A stretch of DNA of 12,448 nt from Planctomycetota bacterium (lineage in GTDB: Bacteria; Planctomycetota; UBA1135), in NCBI GenBank assembly GCA_027623585.1, contig JAQBVK010000038.1, forward strand, positions 1 through 12,448, written 5' to 3'. Below are positions 1 to 6,774 of the stretch, in pieces; position 1 is the first letter of the stretch; every line of letters begins with the position of its first letter. The notes under the pieces are model-generated. The model was not told the origin of the DNA. It saw only the letters and a list, made by a program, of their open reading frames with translations, and ran no database searches. The position numbers and the translations under genes are program-made.

Positions 1-882
1 CGTCGCGGCAGTCTGGATCGCCGCTGATTCAGCGGTCGTCCAGTAGGCCAGCGTGCCGTTGTCCGCGGGACCCCAAGAATTCGATTTGATGTCGTTGAGG
101 TCGTTGCGATGAGCGAAGGAGGAAGCATTCTGGCTCGAAAAGCCGTAGTACATGCTCGACCACTGCGCGTCGTACGCAGCGCCGACGCCGCCTTGGCCGT
201 TGCCCTCCTCCGCCGCCGCGACTCCCGCGCAGGAAGTGCCATGGCTCGAGCCGCTGCCGCTCTGACTCGCCGTCGCGTTGTAGTTGCCATCGAGATCCGG
301 ATGGCCGACGTAGATGCCGCCGTCAATGATTCCGATCACCACTCCTTGGCCGGTGTAGCCGGCGTTCCAAGCGCCTTCGACGTTGGCGTCGAACAGCGGG
401 TTGACGGTGTTGCGGAGATGCCACTGGTTCGTGAAACCGGGGTCGCTCGGCAGGCGCTCAGCCCAGGGGCGGCGCGCGTCCAGATAGACCGCGCTCTGGC
501 CGTACACCGAAGCGAGGGCTTCTCGCAACATCAGCGCGGCGCCGACCGAGCCGGCATCCACCAGCCAGAAGTCGGGCAAATCCGCGAGCGGATCGCAACT
601 CGAAGCGCCAAGACCGTCGGTCAAGGCGGCGAGTGCGCCCCCATCCACGGTCTGGACGATCACACGTCCGGCCAGGGTGTAGCCGGGAATCGGCGCGGGA
701 ACGCGACCGGACTTCAAGGCGAGGTCGTCGTTGAGCCGCACGGCGGCGGACTCGAAGGCCTCGAGATCGGCAATCTGGAACACCCCGCGGTCGAAACCGA
801 GGTCGGTCCAATGAAGTTCGGCAGGCTGTTGGCCGGCCAGAAAGGTCAGGGAAAAGAGTGAAAAGAGAATCGAAGACAGCAT
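1..882 (-). CDS. Secreted subtilisin/kexin-like serine protease (S8 family), 3'-truncated by the window edge
   Basis: This is the first 294 codons of a secreted serine endopeptidase; the reading frame runs off the left edge. Residues 1-17 (MLSSILFSLFSLTFLAG) form a signal peptide, so the protein should be exported. Residues of about 25-150 look like a propeptide, ending near 'FTNQWHLRN', which is typical of the start of the mature domain in this family. The catalytic Asp is D187 in 'IGIIDGGIYVGHPDL' and the catalytic His is H214 in 'SSHGTSCAGVAAA'. The later 'SNSWGPADNG' stretch resembles the kexin/furin (S8B) oxyanion region. The catalytic Ser and any P domain lie outside the window. The start is ATG at 882, with GGGAG about 10 bases upstream. 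It is transcribed away from the release-factor gene across a 113-bp gap. The S8 assignment is firm; the kexin subclass is likely. The substrate is unknown. Confidence 0.92.
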   Translation of the reverse strand, partial: MLSSILFSLFSLTFLAGQQPAELHWTDLGFDRGVFQIADLEAFESAAVRLNDDLALKSGRVPAPIPGYTLAGRVIVQTVDGGALAALTDGLGASSCDPLADLPDFWLVDAGSVGAALMLREALASVYGQSAVYLDARRPWAERLPSDPGFTNQWHLRNTVNPLFDANVEGAWNAGYTGQGVVIGIIDGGIYVGHPDLDGNYNATASQSGSGSSHGTSCAGVAAAEEGNGQGGVGAAYDAQWSSMYYGFSSQNASSFAHRNDLNDIKSNSWGPADNGTLAYWTTAESAAIQTAAT

Positions 883-995
883 GAGACGGACTCCCACCTT
901 GCTGCAGGGACGCTAAGCGCAGCAAGCCGGTTCCTCCATTTGTACCCTAGGGGGCTGAGCGCCGCGCCGAATATTGCGCGCCGCCGCCGTCCCGC

Positions 996-1538
996 ATGCC
1001 TGAAGCACCCGCTCACCCGGCCCGCCTTCCCCTGGAGGCGCTGGAGACCGATTGCCGTATGGAGGCCATCCGTTCGGCGGGGCCAGGAGGCCAGCACCGC
1101 AACAAAGTGCACACGGGCGTACGCCTCAGCCATTTGCCCACTGGCACCCAGGGCCGAGCGACGGAGCGCCGCAGTCAGCTTGAAAACAAGGTTGAAGCCT
1201 TGTACAGACTTCGGCTCCGGCTTGCCCTCGACTATCGAAACCCTCCACGCGAGGAGGATTTCGGAGATCCGGAGGAGTATCAGCCCAGCCCGCTCTGGCA
1301 GGGACGCGCGCGCGGCGGAAAGATCCGTGTGAACCACGATCACAACGACTTCCCTGCGCTGCTGGCCGAGGTCCTCGACCGCCTCGCCGCCGATGGAGAC
1401 GACCTCGAGCGCACCGCCGCCGCGTTCCGGGTCAGCAAGAGCCAGATGCTCAAGTTCCTGGCCAGCGAGCACGCCGCCCTTGGTGCGCTCAACGATCGCC
1501 GCCGCGCGCGCGGCGAGCACCCGCTGCGGGCCTCGTGA
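996..1538 (+). CDS. GGQ-domain peptide chain release factor-like protein, no stop-codon recognition domain
   Basis: This 180-residue protein carries the class I release-factor catalytic domain. The 'SAGPGGQHRNKV' motif (GGQ at residues 31-33) is the loop that enters the ribosomal peptidyl-transferase centre and triggers hydrolysis of peptidyl-tRNA. 'RATERRSQLENKVEAL' continues the RF-1 fold. The domain that reads stop codons in RF1/RF2 (PxT or SPF motifs) is absent, as in the rescue factor ArfB/YaeJ and related GGQ-only proteins. In place of a short basic tail it has about 70 more residues. In these, 'ERTAAAFRVSKSQMLKFLA' (about residues 137-155) looks like a helix-turn-helix, followed by a basic 'NDRRRARGEHPLRAS' end. 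Ribosome rescue is the inferred role; the substrate is not shown. No strong Shine-Dalgarno precedes ATG 996, and the start is supported by domain length. It ends one base from the convergent crcB stop. Confidence 0.85.
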   Translation: MPEAPAHPARLPLEALETDCRMEAIRSAGPGGQHRNKVHTGVRLSHLPTGTQGRATERRSQLENKVEALYRLRLRLALDYRNPPREEDFGDPEEYQPSPLWQGRARGGKIRVNHDHNDFPALLAEVLDRLAADGDDLERTAAAFRVSKSQMLKFLASEHAALGALNDRRRARGEHPLRAS

Positions 1539-1539
1539 T

Positions 1540-1914
1540 TCAGCGCGAGCGAGCGAGGTACAGGCCGAGCGCGAACAGGCCGAATCCGAGCACCTGGTTC
1601 ATCAGCATGTTCGCGGCAGCAGCTCCCCACGCGCTCTGACGCAATAACACGGTCGTTTCGAAAGCGAAGGTCGAGAAGGTCGTGAATGCGCCCAGAAAAC
1701 CAATCATCAGCGGAGTCGCGACTTCGAGCGGGATCGTGCCTTGCTCCTGCGCGCGGCTCCACACGTAGCCGAACACGAGGCAGCCGAGCCCGTTGACCGC
1801 GAGCGTCCCCCATGGGAAAGCGGCGCCGAGCAGGGCGATCGAGCCGCGATGCACGCCGTAGCGCGCGAGCGTGCCGGCGGCTCCGGCGAGTGCGATCCAG
1901 AGGAGTTGGGCCAC
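1540..1914 (-). CDS. crcB: CrcB/Fluc-type fluoride ion channel
   Basis: This 124-residue inner-membrane protein exports fluoride passively, as a dual-topology homodimer in this family. The length is normal. Family marks are all present: 'GAAGTLARYG' near the N-terminus, 'PWGTLAVNGLGCLVFGY' with the conserved Asn in helix 2, 'GFLGAFTTFSTFAFE' with the Phe/Thr/Ser track in helix 3, and a hydrophobic fourth helix before the terminal 'YLARSR'. The start is read as GTG at 1914 (MAQLLWIALAG), because that places the first helix at the N-terminus as in homologues; the Shine-Dalgarno there is weak. It is divergent from the SCO1 gene, with 27 bases between the two starts. I see no fluoride (crcB) riboswitch in that short gap. 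One copy is present here, which fits the homodimer form. Its cell-wide role is detoxification and is unrelated to the oxidase genes. Confidence 0.93.
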   Translation of the reverse strand: MAQLLWIALAGAAGTLARYGVHRGSIALLGAAFPWGTLAVNGLGCLVFGYVWSRAQEQGTIPLEVATPLMIGFLGAFTTFSTFAFETTVLLRQSAWGAAAANMLMNQVLGFGLFALGLYLARSR

Positions 1915-1941
1915 GGCGCGTCCGTATCCTAGGCCCCCCTG

Positions 1942-2535
1942 ATGGCGCAGAGCACCGCAATGGCACATCTGACCGCATTCGCCGCGATGACGCTCGCAGT
2001 GGCGTGTTCGCCCTCGGCAACGGCCGGTCCGGAACCGATCGGCAAGGTCGCGGAGTTCACTCTGACTGATCAAGACGGCCAAGGCTTCGGACTCGAGCAG
2101 CTCCAGGGCTCCGTCTGGGTCGCCGACTTCTTCTTCACCTCTTGCCCGAGCTTCTGCCCGCTGCTCACCCGGGCGATGCTGGAGCTGGCGCAAGAGTTCG
2201 GGGATGAACCCGCGCTGCGATTCCTCTCGATCACCGTGGATCCGGAGACCGACACGCCGGACGTCCTCCACGCGCACGCGACCCAGAACGCGCTGCCGCA
2301 AGATCGCTGGCGCCTGCTCACCGGCGATCGTGCAGCGATTCGTGAACTCTGCGAGCGCTCCTTCCTGCTCGCCTTTGGTGAAGAGTTGGGAGCCGATGGC
2401 GACATCCTTCACTCTTCGCGACTCGTGCTGGTCGACGCACGGGGGCGCGTGCGTGGCTATTACGACGCGCTCGATCCCGCCGCGCGACTCCCGCTGCGCG
2501 AAGCCATCCGCGCGGTGATCGCCGAAGCGCGCTAA
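1942..2535 (+). CDS. SCO1/SenC/PrrC-type copper chaperone for cytochrome oxidase
   Basis: This 197-residue thioredoxin-fold protein is exported and membrane-anchored. SCO proteins bind copper and help build the CuA centre of cytochrome oxidase subunit II. The copper ligands are visible: C68 and C72 in 'FTSCPSFCPLL' and H157 in 'DILHSSRLVLVD'. The thioredoxin-like strand 'VWVADFFFTSCP' and the 'LSITVDPETDTPDVL' segment are standard for the family. The N-terminus (to 'LAVACSPSA', Cys22) is a lipoprotein-type signal, although Ala at position -3 makes the lipobox imperfect. ATG 1942 is used; ATG 1960, six codons inside, is an equally possible start, and neither has a clear Shine-Dalgarno. It is the first gene of the oxidase-assembly operon and is followed after 4 bases by the DUF420 gene. 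The function is clear from motifs and context. Confidence 0.93.
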   Translation: MAQSTAMAHLTAFAAMTLAVACSPSATAGPEPIGKVAEFTLTDQDGQGFGLEQLQGSVWVADFFFTSCPSFCPLLTRAMLELAQEFGDEPALRFLSITVDPETDTPDVLHAHATQNALPQDRWRLLTGDRAAIRELCERSFLLAFGEELGADGDILHSSRLVLVDARGRVRGYYDALDPAARLPLREAIRAVIAEAR

Positions 2536-2539
2536 CCCC

Positions 2540-3013
2540 ATGGACCCCGCAGTCTTCCCTGCCCTCAACGCGGTGCTGAACAGCTGCGCTGGAGTGCTGC
2601 TGATCGTCGGCGTCGTCTTGATCCACCGCGGCCGCGAGCGCGCGCACAAGAATGCCATGCTGGCTGCATTCGGCTGCTCGATCTTGTTCCTCGCTTCCTA
2701 TCTATGGTTCCACTTCCATTACCGGATTCGCGTCGAATACGCGGGGCCGGATTGGGGCCGGACGCCGTATCTGGTGATGCTCCTCGCGCACACCGTGCTC
2801 GCAGCGGTGGTGCCCTTTCTCGCGATGCGCACGATCTGGCTCGGCTTGCGTGACCGTCGCCCCGCGCATCGCAGGCTCGCGCGCATCACCTTCCCGATTT
2901 GGCTGTTCGTGTCGGTGACCGGCGTGCTGATCTACTTCGTGCTCTACCAGTGGACCGGATCTGGCGCAGCAGCATTGCACGAGCTTCGATTGGCCGCAGG
3001 TGCCGCGGAATGA
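2540..3013 (+). CDS. DUF420 membrane protein (CtaM-like oxidase maturation factor)
   Basis: This is a 157-residue integral membrane protein with four hydrophobic segments at roughly 13-28, 41-58, 78-96 and 117-138. Conserved DUF420 features are visible: 'RAHKNAML' before helix 2, the His-rich 'WFHFHYRI', 'LLAHTVLAAVVPFLA' and 'HRRLARITFPIWLFVSVTG' leading to the last helix. In Firmicutes a DUF420 protein (CtaM) is needed for maturation of heme A/heme-copper oxidases, and the histidines suggest metal or heme handling. The position here, between SCO1 and the heme A genes, supports the same role, though the exact reaction is not known. It starts 4 bases after the SCO1 stop, and its own stop overlaps the cytochrome start as ATGA. 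Confidence 0.88.
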   Translation: MDPAVFPALNAVLNSCAGVLLIVGVVLIHRGRERAHKNAMLAAFGCSILFLASYLWFHFHYRIRVEYAGPDWGRTPYLVMLLAHTVLAAVVPFLAMRTIWLGLRDRRPAHRRLARITFPIWLFVSVTGVLIYFVLYQWTGSGAAALHELRLAAGAAE

Positions 3014-4017
3014 AGACCGCCGAGGCCTGCGCGATCGGCGCGGTGGTTCTACTCGCGTTGGCGGGAGTCAGCTTGACCTTGATCTTCGCGGCTCCGGATC
3101 ACGAGCCGTCGCGCGCTCCCGAGACGCCATTCAGTAACGAGGAGCGCGCAGTGCTCAACCTGCTCCAGGCTGACTTCGGCAGCTTCGGAGCGCCGCGCGC
3201 ACCCGCGGGTTTCGAGCTCGCGGGGCTGCCGGCGGCGAGTGAGGACGGAAACACCGTGTTGCGTCTCGGCGCGACCGCTTTCCGTACCCAATGCCTGCAG
3301 TGCCATGGTCCCACCGGACGCGCCGACACGACGACCGCAGCGATGCTGACCCCGCGCCCGCGTGACTTCAGCCTCGGCATGGTGAAGTACACCAGTACGG
3401 TCGCAGGCGCGCGCGCACGACGCGGTGACCTCGAGCGCACGCTGCGCGAAGGACTCCCCTCCACCGCGATGAGTTCTTTCGGCCGCTTGCGTGAGCCGAC
3501 CTTCGGAGCCTTGGTCGACTACGCGATGTGGATACTGATTCGCGGCGAGCTCGAATACTCCGCGCGCGAGCGCGCGCGAGCCGGCGTGGATCCGCAAGCG
3601 GCGTACTCGGCGGCGCGTAAGGAAGTGCTCAGCGCGTGGGATGCCGCGAACGCCCCCCAGGTGCGCGTTCCGGAGTTCGACGCGGATGATCCGGAAGCCG
3701 CGCGACGCGGCGCGCGGCTCTACGCCGATCCGGCGGTCGGTTGCGCCACCTGTCACGGCGCGGACGGCTCTGGCCGAGGACCCGCGGTGTGGGATGCGGA
3801 ACGCGAGCGCTGGCTACTGCAGGACGCCTGGAGTTTTCCCGCGCAACCTCGCGACCTGCGCCGTGCGCAGTATCACGGCGGCGGAAGCCCCGAGAACTTG
3901 TTCCGGCGCATTCACGCGGGGGTCAAAGGGACGCCGATGCCCGCCCACGGCGACCGTCTCAGCGACGGCGAGATCTCCGATCTGGTCGCACATCTCCGCG
4001 CGATCGCGGAACGATGA
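3010..4017 (+). CDS. Membrane-anchored di-heme c-type cytochrome
   Basis: This 335-residue protein has one N-terminal helix (about residues 6-28), which anchors it with the rest outside the cytoplasmic membrane. It has two covalent heme c sites: CLQCH at residues 95-99 and CATCH at 245-249. Likely axial methionines are M154 ('TAMSSFGRL') and M310 ('GTPMPAHGDRLSD'), so it appears to be two tandem mono-heme domains joined by a charged linker near residues 180-230. The segment 'TPRPRDFSLGMVKYTST' followed by 'LVDYAMWILIRGELE' matches a cytochrome type I know from planctomycetes. It may pass electrons to the oxidase or take part in its assembly; the sequence cannot tell these apart. ATG 3010 is chosen over an in-frame upstream extension, because it gives the membrane anchor and overlaps the preceding stop as ATGA. 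The gene ends in another ATGA overlap with ctaA. Confidence 0.9.
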   Translation: MKTAEACAIGAVVLLALAGVSLTLIFAAPDHEPSRAPETPFSNEERAVLNLLQADFGSFGAPRAPAGFELAGLPAASEDGNTVLRLGATAFRTQCLQCHGPTGRADTTTAAMLTPRPRDFSLGMVKYTSTVAGARARRGDLERTLREGLPSTAMSSFGRLREPTFGALVDYAMWILIRGELEYSARERARAGVDPQAAYSAARKEVLSAWDAANAPQVRVPEFDADDPEAARRGARLYADPAVGCATCHGADGSGRGPAVWDAERERWLLQDAWSFPAQPRDLRRAQYHGGGSPENLFRRIHAGVKGTPMPAHGDRLSDGEISDLVAHLRAIAER

Positions 4018-4943
4018 TTGATTTCTCCGCCCGCGTGCGGGTGCGCCGACTTGCTACTGCCGCGCTATGGTTCACGATTGCCCTCACGGTGGGTATTGGC
4101 GGCACCATCACGAGCGCTGAAGTCGGCATGGCCTACCCGACCTGGCCGGACATCAACGGCGGCAGCCTCTTTTCGTTCATCTATACGGAGATGGCCGAAG
4201 AGTTCGGACTCGGCTCGGTGGTCGAGCACACCCATCGGCAAGCCGGAGTGCTCACCGGCATCCTGGTGATGGCGGCCGCGGCGGCGGCATGGTTCGGACG
4301 CGGCGTGCCGCGCGCCGCGCGGCTCCTGGCGCTCGCCGCCTTGCTCGCCACGGTCGCGCAGGGCTTGCTCGGCGCGTTCCGAGTGCTCACCAACTCGTAC
4401 GGGGGTGCGATCGTGCACGCACTCGGTGCTCAATTCGTGGTGGTGCTGATCGTCGCGCTGTGCCATCGCGTCGATCCGCGCTGGGACGAGCCGGCGGTGC
4501 CCGTGCCTGCCACGGCAGCCGCGAAGTTGCGTCGCTGGAGCTTGCTCGGCTTCTGCCTGCTGTTCGTCAATCTCTTCACCGCCGCAAGCCTGCGCCACAA
4601 GCAGGGCGCCTTCGCCGGGCACTTGGTGCTCGCGCTGACGACGGCGGCGGTGCTGCTCTATGCAGCGCACCTCGCGGCTCGCGACTGTGGAGCCTCGGTC
4701 GCCGCGCGCCGGAGCGGCATCAGAATGCTCGCACTCCTTTCGGTGCAAACGCTGCTTGGTGCCGGCGCTTGGACTTGGCTGCTCGGACCGCTCGCTGCAG
4801 CTTCCCAAGAGCAGCGCGCGCAATTCCTGCTCCAGGCGGCCCTCGCGACCGCGCACCTGCTCGTCGGCGTGCTCGTCATGGCAAACGCGGCCACGCTTGC
4901 GATCCAAGCGCGTTGGCGAATCACGTCAGAGGACTCCGCATGA
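4014..4943 (+). CDS. ctaA: Heme A synthase (COX15/CtaA family)
   Basis: This 309-residue integral membrane enzyme oxidises the C8 methyl group of heme O to the formyl group of heme A, the cofactor of aa3-type oxidases. About eight hydrophobic segments are visible. The expected heme-ligand histidines are present: the 'EHTHRQAG' motif (E71, H74) in the first half, H135 in 'AIVHALGAQ', H203 in 'AGHLVLALT' and H281 in 'ATAHLLVGV'. The E-x2-H spacing and the four-histidine pattern match CtaA. The first loop, 'GGTITSAEVGMAYPTWPDING', replaces the usual 'TRLTGSGLS' form. The cysteine pairs seen in the Bacillus enzyme are absent. It starts by ATGA overlap with the cytochrome gene and ends by ATGA overlap with ctaB, the enzyme for the preceding step, so the two are almost certainly translated together. 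Confidence 0.93.
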   Translation: MIDFSARVRVRRLATAALWFTIALTVGIGGTITSAEVGMAYPTWPDINGGSLFSFIYTEMAEEFGLGSVVEHTHRQAGVLTGILVMAAAAAAWFGRGVPRAARLLALAALLATVAQGLLGAFRVLTNSYGGAIVHALGAQFVVVLIVALCHRVDPRWDEPAVPVPATAAAKLRRWSLLGFCLLFVNLFTAASLRHKQGAFAGHLVLALTTAAVLLYAAHLAARDCGASVAARRSGIRMLALLSVQTLLGAGAWTWLLGPLAAASQEQRAQFLLQAALATAHLLVGVLVMANAATLAIQARWRITSEDSA

Positions 4944-5803
4944 GCATCGTTGGCGATTGGATCGCGCTGAGCAAGGCGCGGATCCAAGCATTCGCGACTC
5001 CCGCCGCTGCGGTGTGCGCTTGGATCGCCAACAACGGCGAGTGGGACGGCCGTGAAATTCTTCACCTTTGCATAGGACTGACGCTGGCCTCTTCCGCGGC
5101 GGCGGCTGGCAATCAGACGATCGAGGCCGAGATCGACGCGGCGATGCTTCGCACGCGTGAGCGTCCGATTCCGGCCGGGCGCATCAGCCGCCGCGCAGCG
5201 GGCACCGTCGCGGTGATCAGCGGTGCCCTTGGTTGCGGATGGCTACTCGCCTTCTTGAATCCGCTGTGCGCGTGGCTGGCGGTGGTGATGGTGTTCTCCT
5301 ATTGCTTCGTCTACACGCCGCTGAAGCGAATCACGCCGCTCAACACGATCGTCGGCGCCTTCCCCGGCGCTTTGCCGTTGTTGGTCGGCTACGCCGCGGC
5401 GGGCAACGGACTCGACCTGCGCGCCGGCGTCTTGTTCTTGATCCTGTTCCTGTGGCAATTGCCGCACTTCTTCTCGATCGCGTGGCTGTATCGGGACGAC
5501 TACGCCCGCGGCGGCCTACGCATGCTGTCACAAGTGGACCCCACCGGCGCGGTCAGCGGCCGTCAAGCGGTGCACTGGGCCTTGGTCCTGCTTCCGGCCA
5601 GCCTGCTGCCCACCTTCGTCGGCTTTGCAGGACGCGTCTACTTTTTCGGCGCCTTCTCCGCATCGCTGGCTTTTCTCGCCGTCGTGCTGAGCTTCGGACT
5701 GCGCCGCACCGCGCCACGCGCGCGGCTGCTGCTCTGGATCAGTCTCGCCTATCTGCCCGTGCTGTTCATTCTGATGGTGCTCGACCGCAGACTATGGGCA
5801 TGA
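4940..5803 (+). CDS. ctaB: Protoheme IX farnesyltransferase, heme O synthase (COX10/CtaB)
   Basis: This 287-residue UbiA-superfamily membrane enzyme adds a farnesyl group to heme B to make heme O, the substrate of CtaA. The first prenyl-diphosphate/Mg2+ motif is at residues 58-72 (N58, E62, D66, then M69 and RTRERP), written N-x3-E-x3-D here instead of the commoner N-x3-D-x3-D. The COX10 signatures 'YTPLKRITPLNTIVGAFPGA' and 'WQLPHFFSIAWLYRDDYARGG' (second Asp-containing motif) are intact. Seven to nine hydrophobic helices are expected, and the length is typical. ATG 4940 overlaps the ctaA stop, and the stop overlaps the ABC ATPase start, both as ATGA. Together with CtaA it forms the full two-step route from heme B to heme A. 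Confidence 0.95.
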   Translation: MSIVGDWIALSKARIQAFATPAAAVCAWIANNGEWDGREILHLCIGLTLASSAAAAGNQTIEAEIDAAMLRTRERPIPAGRISRRAAGTVAVISGALGCGWLLAFLNPLCAWLAVVMVFSYCFVYTPLKRITPLNTIVGAFPGALPLLVGYAAAGNGLDLRAGVLFLILFLWQLPHFFSIAWLYRDDYARGGLRMLSQVDPTGAVSGRQAVHWALVLLPASLLPTFVGFAGRVYFFGAFSASLAFLAVVLSFGLRRTAPRARLLLWISLAYLPVLFILMVLDRRLWA

Positions 5804-6774
5804 GCGCCGCCCCCCTCCTCTGCGTGCGCGACGCACGCAAACGCTACGGGACGGTCGATGCGCTCTGCGGGGTCTCCTTCGAAATCGCCGGGGGCGAAGT
5901 GATGGCGCTGCTCGGTCCGAACGGCGCCGGCAAGAGCACCCTGATCCGCAGCCTCACGACCTTGCAGAAGCTCGACTCCGGGAGCGCTGAGGTCGCCGGC
6001 GCCGACGTCGGAGCGAATCCGAGCGCAGCGCGCCGCGCCTTTGGTTACGCCGGACAAGAGTCCGCGCTCGACAAGCTATTGACCGGGTCCGAGATGCTGC
6101 GCTTCCAGGCCGGACTGGCGCATCTTCCGCGCGTTGAAGCCTCCTCGCGTGGCAAGGAATTGCTTCAACGTTTCGGATTGGCTGAAGCCGCCGACCGCGC
6201 GGTCGAGACCTATTCGGGCGGCATGAAGCGCCGGCTCGACCTGGCGTGTGCGCTCTTGCACCGTCCGCGCGTGCTCATCCTCGACGAGCCTTCCTCCGGG
6301 CTCGACTACGAGGCGCGACGTGGCTTGTGGGCCCTGCTCGCCGGCCTCGCGCGTGATGGAGTGGCGATCCTGCTCGCCACGCACGACTTCGAGGAGGCCG
6401 AGTCGCTCGCTCATCGCTGCGTGCTGCTCGCGCGTGGACGCGTTGCGGGCAGCGGCAGCGCGCAGGAATTGCGCGACGCCCTCGGCGCCTGGGTCGTGAC
6501 TGCGGCCGTGCGTAGCGCGCCACGCGCTGAGGACCGGGCGCTGCTCCATGAGCTGTTCAGCGCGCTCGGCGGCACGCCGCTGCCGGAGTCGCCGGACAGC
6601 GCCGAGTGCGCGATGGCCGCGCCCGAGCGCGCGGACGGACGCGTCTGGACGGACGCGTTGCGCGAGGAAGCTGCGCGCCGCGGCGTGGTTCTGACCGCGC
6701 TCGGCCAACGCCGCCCCACGCTGCAAGATGCTTATCTGGCCGCCACGCGGGGCGCGGCGGAGGAAGTGCGATGA
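5800..6774 (+). CDS. ABC transporter ATP-binding protein (ABC-2/DrrA-type exporter ATPase)
   Basis: This 324-residue cytoplasmic ATPase subunit has all nucleotide-binding motifs: Walker A 'GPNGAGKST' at residues 39-47, Q-loop near 'YAGQES', signature 'YSGGMKRR' at 138-145, Walker B 'VLILDEPSSGLD' from 158 (catalytic E163) and switch His H195 in 'LATHDFEEAE'. About 100 residues after the ATPase core form a C-terminal domain, as in DrrA/NatA/CcmA-like exporter ATPases. It pairs with the permease encoded next. ATG 5800 overlaps the ctaB stop as ATGA; ATG 5794, two codons upstream, is also possible. The position directly after the heme A genes suggests a role in oxidase biogenesis or in moving a heme- or copper-related compound. 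That is inference; no substrate can be read from the sequence. Confidence 0.93.
   Translation: MSAAPLLCVRDARKRYGTVDALCGVSFEIAGGEVMALLGPNGAGKSTLIRSLTTLQKLDSGSAEVAGADVGANPSAARRAFGYAGQESALDKLLTGSEMLRFQAGLAHLPRVEASSRGKELLQRFGLAEAADRAVETYSGGMKRRLDLACALLHRPRVLILDEPSSGLDYEARRGLWALLAGLARDGVAILLATHDFEEAESLAHRCVLLARGRVAGSGSAQELRDALGAWVVTAAVRSAPRAEDRALLHELFSALGGTPLPESPDSAECAMAAPERADGRVWTDALREEAARRGVVLTALGQRRPTLQDAYLAATRGAAEEVR

Noticed and set aside
458..925. Open frame on the minus strand overlapping the protease start
   Set aside because: It is Arg-rich and out of frame with the signal peptide, propeptide and catalytic motifs of the S8 protease, which uses the neighbouring frame from 882.
960..995. 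GC-rich near-palindrome around AATATT before the GGQ gene, as an operator or terminator
   Set aside because: The flanks do not pair when read outward from the centre beyond the six-base AATATT core.
1924..1931. Overlapping TATCCT and TAGGAT elements as divergent -10 boxes
   Set aside because: Each matches only four of six consensus positions, and no convincing -35 partner is visible.
1915..2658. Upstream in-frame extension of crcB giving a much longer protein
   Set aside because: The extra 248 residues lie antisense to SCO1 and have shadow-type composition. CrcB homologues start at about 1914.
2899..3009. Upstream in-frame extension of the di-heme cytochrome
   Set aside because: It overlaps the last DUF420 helix in another frame. 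The ATG at 3010 gives a proper membrane anchor and an ATGA overlap.
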